Below, piece after piece: positions 32,731 through 44,304 of a stretch of DNA of 64,000 nt (positions are counted from its first letter, which is position 1; each line of letters starts with the position of its first letter). The DNA comes from Diplolepis rosae (lineage: Eukaryota; Arthropoda; Insecta; Hymenoptera; Diplolepididae). A program made the position numbers and the translations under genes. The stretch is from the NCBI GenBank assembly GCA_030998225.1, contig JAPYXD010000250.1, forward strand, positions 3,162,001 through 3,226,000, read 5' to 3'. The notes beneath the pieces are model-generated. The model made no database searches, was not told the origin of the DNA, and was given only the letters and a program-made list of their open reading frames with translations.

Positions 32731-35137
32731 ATGAACAAGAAGAATATATCTAAAAATAAGAATAATCGAAGAAATTATGATGGATTAAAATATAAGGCTA
32801 TTAAAGACGAAGATACTGATTATAGTTATTTAAGAGGAAACAAACAAATACTGACAAATGATGGAAATTTAAATAAGGATATAAGAAATAAAAAATATAA
32901 TGATGGTATAAATTATTATGATATAAATTATGATGGCATAAATTATGAAGATATTGAAAAACAAAAAATTTGTGAACATTTTGGAGAAATCGAACAATCA
33001 TACGAAGAAACTTTAATTAAAAATGTTGGTACAGTAAAACCCCGTTTATCGCAACACCTTCCAATCAAATGCCTCCCGTTTATCGCAAAAACGGAGGGGT
33101 TCCCACTTCTTCGCCACCAGCTTGAACAACTGAGTATCAGCACATGCGCCTAAACGAATAGTTTCACGCGCTTTCGCTGTTTATCATTGTTTACAGTCGT
33201 GTTCGAATAACCTCGAATGCGTTTTTTTATTGTTATTATATGTGCAATTATAAATGAGTAAAAATGTGGAACCGAACGATGGTACGTAAACGACTAGTAC
33301 AAACAATACATTTTAATTATTCAAAGCTTACATATTTCTCTCATAATTTTCGAATGCATGATTGAATTTTTTTCAGTAGAAATATTCCCGCATTTTGTAA
33401 AACAATTGATTCGCAATTGGTAAAGCGATTGCTTACTAGGCACAATTCATGCTATAATTTGTCATAATAATATACATTGAAATGTGAAAAATTTATATAT
33501 TTTTCTGTTACATATAAAACACAAATATGTAGCAATATATACATAAACGATAGTTTCATATCATATAAACGATATATTTCATATCTCCCTAATATACCAA
33601 AATTCATATAAATATATGCATCACAAATTTAAAAGTGAGGGGTATTCCCGCCTATCCTTAAGAATCACGTGACCACTCCTTCTACTAATAAGAGGGAGAA
33701 AAAATTGGTAAAGTTTATTGCCATAAACGGGAGAGACAAGTTGCAATAAACGGGAGTTGCGATAAACGGGTGTTGCGATAAATGGGGTTTTACTGTAATA
33801 ATAAACGCTATAATAATGATGATGATGTTGATGCAGAAAAAATTGATAGAAGTGAAACTGAAGAAATTAAAGAATTATTAAATGAAGAATATTTATTGAA
33901 AAATGATGATGACAATGATGAAAAATGTTGTATTGAATTAGATTTTAAGGATATGAACAAAGGAAAAATTTATGAAGATAATGAAAAAGCTATTGAACAA
34001 TTGAACGAAGAAGATTTATTTAACGTAATTAATAAAAGGTTGATTAATATAATAATGGAGAAAATGAAAAATGAGGGAAATGGAAATAAATTGATCAATG
34101 AACAAAATATTTCGGAAACATTTGTTTCACAATTTTTGAAATGTGTCATGGATTCTATTCCAATTTTATTAGAAAATAAAAATAAATGTTATGCTATGCA
34201 AACAAGGAGCCAATTAAAAAAATTGACGAATATAAATATGGATAAAAATGAAGATACTATGAAAAATAAACTATTAAAAAATGTTGAAGTAACAAATAAG
34301 GTACAAAAGAAGCGTGGAAGGCCACGAAAGATTATTCAAGAAGTAAAATTACAGAAATCAATTAAAAAAAGAGGTAGACCCAGTAAAGTTATGAATAAAT
34401 CAACTGAAAATGATAAGAAACGCAAATTTATGGAATCAGAAGACGAATCAGATTCTGACCCAGATTATGATGTTAAACAAAAACCAAAAATAAATAAGAA
34501 GAAGAAAAACTCGCCGAAAAATGAAAATGAAGAATTAAAAGAAGAAAGTTATTCTGAATCAAATTCTGACTTATCAAGCGAAGACGAAAAAGAAGAAGAA
34601 ATCCAGGAAAATTTTCAAAACGTAGAACATGAAAACGAAAACGAACAACCGGACATACTAGAAATAGATAATTCTGAAAACTCTGATGAATACGATCTCA
34701 CAGTAGAAAGGCCACCCCCAGAGCCACCCCCTGATCAACCTTCAACATCCGGATTGCCTAAGACACAGAAAAATATAATTGAATGCCGCGACCAATTGAC
34801 GATGAGAAAAGATAATTATGCGTATTTTGTAAGCAATAAAGGAGAACCCCGTGATGTAGGCTCTAAGCTTTTGAGCAAATGTGGAAAATTACCAAATTTT
34901 AAAAATTTGCAAAAAGGAATAGTCCAAAAATTGCGAAAAGGAAATCAATACCATTTTATACTTCCAATCGAAGATGAATTTAAAGCAAGTCTAGGAGAAA
35001 CAACTAAAGATATCAAATTAGCAATTTATTCTCTCCATTCCATGGTAGATGAATTAAACATTAAATCATTAAGTATTGCAAAATCATCACACATTAACAA
35101 TGTTTTGTGGGAAGAACTTTTGGCTACATTAAAATAG
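32731..35137 (+). pseudogene. Acidic linker protein with AT-hooks, split by a MITE
   Basis: Removing the TA-flanked insertion at 33032-33795 joins two frames (32731-33029 and 33798-35137) in phase. The N-terminal part is Asn/Asp/Tyr-rich and the middle is strongly acidic. MQTRSQLKKL is followed by two AT-hooks, KKRGRPRK and KKRGRPSK, then an acidic Ser stretch and a Pro-rich segment (PPPEPPPDQP). The C-terminal 130 residues look folded (KDNYAYFVSNKGEP through HSMVDELNIKSLSIAKSSHINNVLWEELLATL) and correspond to the spacer between RNase H and integrase in gypsy elements. AT-hooks suggest binding to AT-rich DNA, perhaps to guide integration. Confidence 0.65.
33032..33795. mobile_element. 764-bp pogo-like MITE in the gypsy linker
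   Basis: The ends CAGTAAAACCCCGTTTATCG and the reverse complement of GATAAATGGGGTTTTACTG are near-perfect 27-bp inverted repeats flanked by TA (33030-33031 and 33796-33797). Subterminal copies of the word GTTTATCGCAA and its complement occur at both ends. The interior is non-coding. The CAGT-start and TA target resemble pogo/Tigger elements. Confidence 0.85.
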
Positions 35138-35487
35138 CATTTTTGGATTCTACAATTAAAATAATAATTTGTAATGGAATCACACAATATCCTACAAAAG
35201 AGCAAAGAAATCAATTAATCGAAGAAGCTCATTCATCTGCTATAGGAGGACATAAAGGAGTAAAAAAAACTTATAATACAATCAGACAAAGATATTATTG
35301 GGAAAATATGAAATTGGATATACAAAAATACATACAACTTTGTTTACAATGCCAACTTAAAAAACTTGTTAGAGTGAAAACAAAAAACCCTATGGTAATT
35401 ACTGACACCCCAGGAACAGCATTTAAGAAAATTTCAATGGATATTGTTGGAAAGTTACCACCAACTTTATCACAAAATCAGTATATA

Positions 35488-36244
35488 AAGGGTTTCCCAA
35501 TAAGGGTGATATGTTTTGAAATTGAAAAAAAACACTGAATATTCATTCGGAATTGATCGAAATCTTTTTTATTATATTGGATATTCTATGCCATTTATGA
35601 TTTAAACAATATATCGGCCAAATGTCCCCCGAGACTTGAGCCAAAAATGCGCCTCATCAGAAAAGATGATTTTTTGATGAAAATTGGGATCATTTTCAAT
35701 TGATTCCAGAGCCCAATCCGCGAACTCCCGACGCAAACGATGGTCATTAGGTTTCAGTTCTTGGGCCAGAATCATCTTATAGGGATGCAGGCCAAGATCC
35801 AATCGCAAAATACGCCAGGTAGTCATCCTGGACAGGCTCAATTCCTGAGATCGGCGTGGCACGGACAATTCACGGTTTTCCTCGATACTGGCCTGTACGG
35901 CGGCTATATTCTGTGTAGAACGTGCGGTACGCATACGATTTTTAGGCTTAGTATCCAATAGAGTAAATTCACTCTCCAACTTATCGATTATTCGAAGAAT
36001 TGAGAGCGCGGATGGAGCAGAATGACGACCATATTTTGCACGATATGCTCTTTGAACACCGACAAAACTTCTCGAATTTTGATAAAATAATTGGACAATT
36101 TCCAAACGTTGTGGAAGCGTGAAACTACTCATGATTAAATGGCAAACCTTACTGATGACAACTGACAGCAGACGTCAAAAATTTCAGTTCAAATGAGCCC
36201 GATAGGGACATTCAAAATCATATCACCCCTATTGGGAAATCCTT
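35488..36244 (-). mobile_element. Tc1/mariner-type non-autonomous element T1, copy 2
   Basis: It has the same 757-bp length and ends as 14090-14846, with TA at 35486-35487 and 36245-36246. The surrounding integrase sequence shows the empty site was a single TA. The two copies differ at only a handful of positions, so the family moved recently. Confidence 0.95.
35602..36132 (-). CDS. Truncated Tc1/mariner-type transposase, 176 aa (copy 2)
   Basis: This frame is the same length as that at 14204-14734 and differs by a few residues (for example ALSILRII against ALSIRRII, and QASIEEN against QASMEEN). It keeps the helix-turn-helix region and the first catalytic Asp in FSDEAHF and ends at the same GRYIV. 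Both copies being open argues that the frame is under little decay or is used. Confidence 0.8.
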   Translation of the reverse strand: MSSFTLPQRLEIVQLFYQNSRSFVGVQRAYRAKYGRHSAPSALSILRIIDKLESEFTLLDTKPKNRMRTARSTQNIAAVQASIEENRELSVPRRSQELSLSRMTTWRILRLDLGLHPYKMILAQELKPNDHRLRREFADWALESIENDPNFHQKIIFSDEAHFWLKSRGTFGRYIV

Positions 36245-37620
36245 TACTTACAATTCAGGATAATTTTACTAAATACTCTTTAGCAATTCCACTTCCAAAT
36301 CATCAAGCTGGAACAATTGCAGACGCTTTTGTTAAGAAATTTATTTGCATATATGGCTCGCCAAAAGCGGTTTTAACAGATCAAGGAGCAGATTTTCTAA
36401 GAAATTTAATGAGCAAAATGGCAAAACGATTCCGAATACGTCAGTTTAAGACTACCGCTTACCACTCTCAATCAAATGGATCCTTGGAAAGATCCCATCA
36501 CGTTCTTAAGGAATATCTTAAACAGTTCATCGAAAATAATGCAGAATGGGATGACTGGATTGAATTAGCAATGTTTTCATACAACACGAGCGTTCATGAA
36601 GGAACGAAATGCACACCTTACGAATTCGTTTTTGGAAAATTAGCACGTTTACCATCTAGTGATCCTTTACCAGATCATGAAAAAATGGAAACTTACGATT
36701 TGTACATGACAAAATTAATTACAAAATTACATGAAATGCGTGAAATAGCAAGATAAAATTTAATAGCAGCTAAAGAAAAATCAAAGGAATATTACGACAG
36801 AAAAATTAATCCACAAAATTTTTAAATCGGAGATAGTGTATTTTTACTGGAAGGTGGCGAACTAAAGAAATTCGAAAATCAATATTCAGGACCATACGAA
36901 GTACTTGAAATATTAGGCAAAGGAAACATAAAAATTTCAGTTAAAAATAAACCTAAAATCGTTAATATTAATAGACTCAGACTTTCATACATAACCCCGC
37001 CAACAACCAATCAGATTAAAAGGAATGAAAATTAAATAAAAATAGTTGCAGATCACAATGGAACCAAAACATCGCCAACGCATTGATTTATTATGTGATT
37101 TAATCAAGTTGATATAAAAGCATTATGGCCATATTTATTTATGAAAGGAATATTTAATTTTAACGACTACAATGTACCAAATTGGTCTCGAGATACAACA
37201 AATCCACAAATGATGACATAATTTTTTTATAAGTTTCTAACTTACAGGGATTTTAACGTTGACATAAGAATAATTTTCACATCATATTGTCAAGCAAGAA
37301 ATCAAAAAGTAATAGCTACAGGAAATATAGCAACAATAAGTAAAAATGAAGCAGCATTCAAACAAATAAAAACATTCCAAGAACTTTATGAGCTTTCTTA
37401 TAAAATTATGGAGATTTGAAAACACAAGGAACTTTTACGTCCAAAAATGATAACTTTATACAAAATATGTTATAATTCAAACAATATCTCAAACAATTGT
37501 TCAAAGAAACCAAAAAACTACAATTTGCAGAAATTGTTTTAACTTTTTCTCATAAAAAATTTTACCTGTAAATCTTTTCTCTTCTAACAAATAACTCTTC
37601 TTTCAGGTCAAATACTAATA

Positions 37621-39102
37621 GGCTAGATTGGCCAGTGAATGACCGGTTTATATGTTTGCGATGTTCAATGCACTATATTAAAATTATTATAAGGAATAAG
37701 AGTATGTTGTATGGATCAATGTGTTGCTTGACACATAAATTTAATGAGGAAATACATTAATTTGTTAAAATTTCTATTGAATACTTTAAAATGAATTTTC
37801 TTTTAATAATTACTAGTTTGCCTAGTGAATGACCACTGACACCTAATGAATGACCGATGCCTACCCAGTGAATGACCAGTGCTTTTTGACGCAAACGTTA
37901 TTTATGGTTATGTGGTTATTTTAAAATGCAAAATGAAAAATAAAGTAATTATTTATTGAATGATTATGTAGGGTAAATAATTATAGAAAAATTATTCTTG
38001 AAAGAACATTGATAATTTATATTCATTAATTTTTTTCTTAAACATTAATGAACACATTTATAAAGTTATATAAATATAATTTAACATCATTCGAAATTAC
38101 AAGTAGAATTCAACGCCAATACATCAAATGAATTTAATTCATTATTCTTAATCTATATATTAAATGTTTTTAATTAATAAATTTTATGAATTGATATTAC
38201 ATTTCTTTATCGTTAGTAATATAATTTAATACTTCTTATTTAATCCTTTTCTTAGGACGCTTTGTAACAGTATAACTTTCTAATTCTAATATCTCAGCTC
38301 GTTGCTTTAACATTAATTCTAAAACATTTTTTTCTTTTTCTTGTTTTTTCTTCAAAGCTAATTTTTTTTGCATTTCTTTCTTCTTTTTTTCTGTTTCTTC
38401 GGCGCACTCTTTGTACTTTTGGTGTAGATTGCTTTTGACTTTCATTTTTACTGAAAGGGCTAATTCTGGTACGATTACTTGTGACTTTTTGTTGAATTTT
38501 AGGCATTTATACAAATTAAATAGGAAGCGATACTCAACATTCACTTATTATTAACTTATATTTATTTTTACCTAACCTAACTATCACAGGTGAATTTTCA
38601 GCGGTCACTGACTGGTCGTTGCAAATTCTTATCGACCCAGTAAATAACCGCCCTGTCATTTACTGGAAGAAGACACTATATTGAAGTACCAGTAAATGAC
38701 CGTAACAATTTTCAAATTATTTGATATATTTTGAATTTTACAAACCAAGAAGGCCGTATTTTAAAGCTCAAATTTTACTCTAATATACTAGGATAATATT
38801 TGTATTACATTTTTTTTTCAAAGTTTGAATTAATAGATACTTTATAAAATACAATCTTTTGAGGTTAATAGCTAAAAATTTCATGATTTTTTAGAAATTG
38901 ACTATCGCGGTAACTTAACTATTTTTTTACAAATATTATTAAATATTCTTTTATAGCAAATAAATTGAATTGGTTATATTAATAACTAAGGAATCTGATA
39001 GAATTTTTTAAAAACATGGAAGTATTATTTATATTTAAAAAATTGATATTATTATAAAGCGGTCATTCATTGGTACGTGGTCATTCACTGGCCAATCTAC
39101 CC
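37621..39102. mobile_element. DNA transposon with AGTGAATGACC repeats
   Basis: Ends TAGATTGGCCAGTGAATGACC (37624) and its exact reverse complement (39079-39099) define an element of about 1.48 kb inside the gypsy accessory ORF. The word CAGTGAATGACC or close variants (TAATGAATGACC, CAGTAAATGACC) recurs at about 37813-37870, 38640, 38690 and 39061 on both strands. It encodes one short minus-strand frame, 38236-38544. Confidence 0.8.
38236..38544 (-). CDS. Small Lys/Glu-rich frame in transposon
   Basis: This 102-codon frame is basic and predicted to be coiled-coil or helical (KECAEETEKKKKEMQKKLALKKKQEKEK). It has no catalytic motif. It lies centrally in the CAGTGAATGACC element, so it may be the remnant of a transposase tail or a bystander frame. 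I do not recognise it. Confidence 0.35.
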   Translation of the reverse strand: MNVEYRFLFNLYKCLKFNKKSQVIVPELALSVKMKVKSNLHQKYKECAEETEKKKKEMQKKLALKKKQEKEKNVLELMLKQRAEILELESYTVTKRPKKRIK

Positions 39103-40265
39103 TACCATCTGTTTTTCTTGTTTTAGGACATAGCCATCCGAGAAGCATTATATATGAAAGATACTTTATTCTTTTCGTAATTAAAGTTCGTAATTAAAAG
39201 TCTAAATTTTTATACACTGAGTCAGTTTTTACAATTATCATATAAAAACTATTTTGATTATTTTACCAGTCTTTATCTTCAAGCCTTGCACAATTAAAAT
39301 CTTTGGAGATGGTAGTCATTTAATGTTTTACATGGATATTTACAAAAATACTCAGTTTTTGAAGTACACTAATTGCAATATTAAAAAAAAAGAGTAAAAC
39401 GCTATCGATGAAGAAATACTAATAATAAACACAAACAAAATGAAAATGACTAATTCTTCTTCTACTCTTTTTATAATATAATTATTTCCATTATGAAATT
39501 CTCTCGTGTACTATGATAATTATCGATACCGAAAATTTTCCTAAAATTTTCTTAAGATAATATACTCCCTTCTGCTATGGAAGCGAACATGTTCTATATA
39601 TATATATATATATAAATACTTTTCAAATCTTCATTGAATTTAAAGTTTTTCATTACAGTAAACTTTATCCATGATATTCTAAAGCAGAAGGTTCTCTAAA
39701 ATAAAATACAAAGTATCTGTTTCTTAATTTGAATATAAAGAACTAGAAATGTTATGCACCACTTAAAACGAAGTTAAAATGATATACAAAGTAAGCTTGG
39801 AATACGATTTTAAAGGTTTAAGTGTTAAGATTATTCAATATGTAAAATTTTTAATAATATACCAATATTTATGGCTATATGTACCATTGAAAGATGAAAA
39901 AAAAAGAGTCTAAGCACAGTTCAACATAAAAGTTACCAGAAATTTGTAGAGAGACTATTTATTTAGCGAACAAACAGAGCCCGTAAATGAATTGAAAAAA
40001 AAACCTATAGAAAACGATTTCGAAAAAGTAATGCTATATAAATGGACTGGCACATGCGAACGTTGCTATCAAAGAGGTCACAAACCAGTGAATTGTACTG
40101 CTCCGAAGCGAAATAAAAAATTTGTGGAATAAATAACAGTTAAAAGCAAATATAAAAAAAATGTAATTACGTGATGTGACGCATTGCTAATAAAATAAAA
40201 TAAAGTATATGAATGAAACTTGAGTAAGTTTAAACATGTCGATTTCATCCCCATGTTCAAACATA

Positions 40266-40276
40266 AGGGGGGAGGT
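40266..40276 (+). promoter_or_regulatory. Polypurine tract
   Basis: AAGGGGGGAGG lies directly before TGTCACGTCCCG, the expected position and composition of the plus-strand primer of an LTR retrotransposon. Confidence 0.75.
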
Positions 40277-41588
40277 GTCACGTCCCGTGAATATCATGAA
40301 TGCGACTTAAATATAAGAAATTTGTTCTCTTTTATGAAATTATATAATATGATTTACAAGTAATCTGCGTGAAAATATATTGAAATCAATTGATTGTATT
40401 CAATGATTATTGGAACAAATTTTATAAAAATTTTGATATTTTAAATGCTTTTAGAAATATGTATGTAGATAAGCTTGAAATAGAATATGTTATATTACAA
40501 AGTATGTCTTACAAATAGATAATGTTACGAGTAAACCGTAAATGAAGACATAAATAAATAAAAAATTGTAATAAATCAAGTGAAATATTTGAATGATATT
40601 TCACTTGATTTAAAAGAACGACGAAAAGTTCATTTGCGCTTCTCGCAACCTGAGCGCTTTTGCGCACTCAGCATAAGCTGTCAAGGGGGTCGGTTGAAGG
40701 ACCTAGGAAATTGTGAAACATTCTAAAATCTAAAAATTATTATATATATAAAACATTCCGAAATCTAAATATACCCTTATACTCATAAAGGGGCATATAT
40801 GTACATTAATATAATGCTATATGCATATGTATATATGTGTGTGTGTATATGTGTATATATATGTATGTACATATATATATATTGCATTATTTCAAAGCCT
40901 TCTTTTAGTTATATTAAATTAAAATATGCATATGTGTATGCATGTGTATATGTGTGTAATGTGTGTATGTGTATGATATGAAGTTGGTAGTATTTACCCT
41001 TGGTTGAAAATAAGTTGGTTAAGATTAAGTACAGTGGGTTGAATATTGTAGGCCTTTAGATGAATCTTGATCAAACTGTGAATTTGTGGTCCAGCCAGTT
41101 GGGATGGTTGATTCTCTGATCCCGGTTTGCCCAGAAGATTTTTTAAGGCGATTCCCCTTCACTGATGAGACTGGACTAGACTGGAATGAACTCGGGGTAT
41201 AAAAATGATAAAACTGGACTGACTTCTATTGGAACTTTCGCTTTTTATAGGACTTTGAAAGGTCAGCTATGACGAGCTAAATGCTATGACAAGTGACATG
41301 TTATTACAAGTTACATGTCGTGACTCTTATCTGTGTGATAAGTGTATGTGCTAGTGCGTTGGTACTGTAGGGCTTCATTCACCTTTTCTTTAAGTCAGTC
41401 AATTTCTTATCATGTGTGGGTATTATAACGACACATGGTAATTCCATATTGATCATTCTGTTGATCTGTAGATATAGCTATAACTTGCGTCGATAAAATC
41501 ACGCACGCAGAAATACTGTCTAGATCCCTTCATTGGTTCCTGAATCTTTTTGTTACTTTAGGAGGTAGAGTCGCGGGACGTAAGACCT
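40277..41588 (+). mobile_element. 3' LTR of gypsy copy 1
   Basis: It begins TGTCACGTCCCG after the polypurine tract and probably ends at CGGGACGTAAGA (41578-41589), giving inverted ends TGTCACGTCCCG/CGGGACGTAAGA. It contains AATAAA-like words, TATA-like GGGTATAAAAATG at 41196 and (TATG)n tracts at 40800-40980. A motif at 40649-40676 (GCGCTTTTGCGCACTCAGC) resembles the duplicated block of the leader. Confidence 0.6.
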
Positions 41589-41589
41589 C

Positions 41590-42345
41590 CCCCCTTAATT
41601 CGAACGCGGGGAGTTAACGATCCGCGATCGAAACTTCGGTAGAAGAATAAATTTTACTTGTTTACTTGGTCAAGAACATATACTTTTAATTTAATTTAAC
41701 AATTGTATTGTGTCAAAAATTTCGTTGAAACATAGTTATTGGAATCAACAGTTTTAATTTTTGTTGAAAAGAAAATACAAAGATTATAACAATATGTTAC
41801 ATAAATATACAATTACAAAAGGTACGATAATTTGGAAGTATTTATCTCACGTTTATTTTTATTTTGAACCGACCCGTCTCAGAGAAACGTGATTTACCCG
41901 AAAAGTTAAAAGGAGCTGTTAGCCGGGTTTCTTCATTCAACGCCATATATATATAGTAATAATAAAAAAATTTGATTAATAATAATTATGCAAATTCGCA
42001 AACAATATGATTGTTGATGAGAAAAAAGGAAAAATTATAAAATTTCATTAATTAGATATAAAATATTGAACAGTAATTTTCAAGTATTACGATCGTTACT
42101 GTATGCATTTGTGAAAAGAACCTGAGAGCACTATACATCATTGATTATGTATAAAAGAGAAATCAACATATATACTATTGATAATGGATATTGAATAATA
42201 TTAGCATCATTGATTACATATATGAATTAATAGACGTTGTAACTTGGTGCATTGAAGAGAAAAAACTTGATTAAGTTTAAAATTGATTTCTTCAAAGAAT
42301 GGCATTGATTGCTTATTATTACTTTTACAAGTTTCTAAATAGTAT
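41590..42345. other. AT-rich flank, nothing recognised
   Basis: It starts with a GC-rich TTCGAACGCGGGGAG segment after the LTR end, then becomes AT-rich. I find no gene. Confidence 0.35.
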
Positions 42346-42685
42346 ATTATGTGCCTAGGCGCATAATGAGGATTATTACGCGATGAGCGACAATTCTCGC
42401 AGGAGATCGTAGCAAAGGCCTAGTCGAGACGAAACCGAGACAAAGCCAAGACGAAGCCGAGGTGCGATCAGTCCTGCGAGCATTTTAAGCGAGTCTCGTA
42501 ATTACCCGAATTGTGTGCATTGGCACATATTCTATTTTATGTGACTTCAGTGCGTATACGAGTTTTTATGCGTACATTCGAATCTAATCTAGTATTCATT
42601 ATGATTCTCGTCCATTGCACTAGATATTTCGCGACTAGTTCCGGTCACTTTGTTTTTCTCGAACTTGTGCAGTAGTAGCGTATTG
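42346..42685 (+). mobile_element. MITE, family M1, copy 3
   Basis: The left end TATTATGTGCCTAGGCGCATAATGAGG is the inverse of 1695-1722. The interior shares AAGCGAGTCTCGTAATTACCCG with 11255-11280 and the 42555-42680 part matches the inverse of 3775-3900. A run of GAGACGAAACCGAGACAAAGCC-type decamers lies at 42424-42465. Confidence 0.7.
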
Positions 42686-42689
42686 TGAG

Positions 42690-43500
42690 TGTTGAAGAGG
42701 CTGCCCGAAACCTGGGCAGCCTCTCCAACGCTCGTGTTGACGGTATTCAGGGTGTTCTCACGCATCCCGTCTTGGATAACTTTAAGGGACTAGCCCAGCC
42801 TCTCCATTTTGTTACTTTGCTCTTTCAGGAGCTGGAGGATGTCTTTCAATCCTTCATCTCCTGGAAGAGTCCCGCTCTCTTTATTCCCCTTTTCAATGGT
42901 TTTGGAATCCATAAATAATTTTACCGGCACATTGTGCGCAGAGGAGCAGGTCGGAGTATTTAGGAACGGGTGTACTCTCAGACCGCAGTCCTATCCTAGT
43001 TCCCTGAGTCCTAACCTCTGCTAAGCCGGTCCCGGAAAACACGGACGGACCAGACTCTCTCGGGGCAACACAGACGCCAACATTTGTGTTCAATACACAC
43101 TGCTTGATTAAGGTCCTGAAGGGGCTGGCTCCTGGTCCTACATGGCACACCACCTCGGGAAAGCCAGGCTCACATCAGCCCCGCCTTCTAATGGGTCGGG
43201 AAAGACACTGCTAGGCGGTGGGGCACTCCCAGCAGGATCTATACAGGAATGATTAGTTGGACTCTTCCTTAGTCGCAGTCTGCGGAGGATTACAATGTCC
43301 TCTCAGGAGGTTCTCTGCACCAGTTCACTCACAATTCTGTTTGCCCCAATAACGTCACGTTGCCATACATACATCCTTCCCTATTGATGGGGATGAACGC
43401 ATCTATAGCGTACCCCTTTCTTAGCTTGGGATAAAACCGTTTATAGGGCACCCTTCAGGCAACTGGGAAGATGCCCGTTTATAGAGCCCGCCGCATTTTT
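42690..43500 (-). mobile_element. R1-like LINE 5' end, third copy
   Basis: On the minus strand an ORF1 start at 42912 reads DSKTIEKGNKESGT and continues as DILQLLKEQSNKMERL, matching the start of ORF1 in the LINE at 52555-55679 (LLKEQNEKMEKL). Upstream (42913-43500) is GC-rich 5' untranslated sequence. The element stops within ORF1 at 42690, next to the M1 MITE. Confidence 0.7.
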
Positions 43501-44304
43501 TCACTGATTCATCGTGACACTGCATCGTATTCATTTTTTGAAATCTTCCGCCTTTTTATACTTGCTCTAGTTCATGTAACCCAAGGAAAATTTTAAGTAA
43601 AACTGCAAATATTCCTTACTTGCACCATTTCATCTTTATTAACCACATGATGTCCCTACTGTACGTAACTCCCGGTAACTCCGAAGCAGAACTAGCGGTA
43701 CCATGTAACATATTATTACAAAGAAACTTCGGTTATTTAGAAATTGATTCGTCATCATTATTAAATTTTGTCTTATCTACGCGATTCCACCCTCTCTACC
43801 ACCATCTGACGAGTTCAGAGTCTGAGTCTAGTCGAGGTGATAAACCAGCACCCACGCCATCCTCCGAGATCTGCTCGAGATTTCAGTACTAGAATACAGA
43901 TGGTGCACGCGCGCCTGGCGTCCTCCTAAAGGTTAAAGTGAGGTGGCACATATCGGTAGACAGCACAGTGCGGCCACTACCATGCATTTTAGGAGGGTAC
44001 TTACAAAAGTGGAAATGAGCATCAGCACCGCCAAGTTTTGATAGCAACAACTGATATCAATGCAAACGACCCCCCCCCCCCCACCCAATGTATTCTAAAG
44101 AGCGGAAAATTTTGAAATATAATGTGTGAAATCCATTTCATAAATTTAAATGATTTAAAGTTGAAATTAATTTGTGAAAGAATAAAAATACAACAAGAAG
44201 TTTTAAATATGAATCACAACGAACAATTAAATACTGTACTATTACACGGAGAAAAATAGTTGAAGTAATTTTACTCAACTCTGTCGATTAAACTTGGAAC
44301 TTAA
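43501..44304. other. No recognised gene; poly-C and small inverted repeat
   Basis: A 90-codon frame at 43620-43892 is Ser-rich without a motif. CCTCCTAAA at 43922 pairs with TTTAGGAGG at 43990, a possible tiny MITE. A C13-14 run lies at about 44069-44083. Confidence 0.4.

Larger units (their letters stand above)
35107..36756 (+). pseudogene. Gypsy integrase, split by T1 MITE
   Basis: The HHCC zinc-binding domain reads EEAHSSAIGGHKGV ... YIQLCLQCQLKK, followed by DTPGTAFKKISMDIVGKLPP. The T1 insertion at 35488-36244 splits the frame after NQYI, and the core resumes as LTIQDNFTKYSLAIPLP, VLTDQGADFL and NGSLERSHHVL, so all three catalytic acids (D, D, E) are present. The frame stops at MREIAR. 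A further piece at 36757-37010 contains GPYEVLEILGKGNIKISV, the GPY/F module of gypsy integrases, after stops. Removing the MITE and its TA would restore a continuous core, but downstream stops remain. Confidence 0.9.
37058..40132 (+). pseudogene. Gypsy accessory ORF3, copy 1: CARD-like, dsRBM-like, CCHC knuckle
   Basis: From ATG 37058 the frame reads EPKHRQRIDLLCDLIKLI, ALWPYLFMKGIFNFNDYN and WSRDTTNPQMM (helical, CARD/death-fold-like). In the next frame IIFTSYCQARNQKVIATGN precedes SKNEAAFKQIKTFQELYEL (like the second half of a double-stranded-RNA-binding motif), with a stop at 37417. After inserted DNA, the last piece at 40045-40132 has the zinc knuckle CERCYQRGHKPVNC and then a basic tail. 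The same three parts occur in the same order at 59291-59912. Domain identities are by eye; stops and a 1.5-kb transposon make this copy non-functional. Confidence 0.5.
28651..40276 (+). mobile_element. Gypsy-type retrotransposon, copy 1 (internal region)
   Basis: The plus-strand order is a long AT-rich leader, small frames, gag with a zinc knuckle (31548-32687), an acidic AT-hook linker (32731-35137), integrase (35107-37010), an accessory frame (37058-40132) and a polypurine tract next to an LTR at 40277. No protease, reverse transcriptase or RNase H is present between gag and the linker, where they belong. Three DNA transposons are nested in it (33032, 35488, 37621). Confidence 0.85.

Noticed and set aside
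40799..40981. Frame rich in Tyr, Cys, Val and Met
   Set aside because: It is translated TATG/TGTA microsatellite within the 3' LTR.
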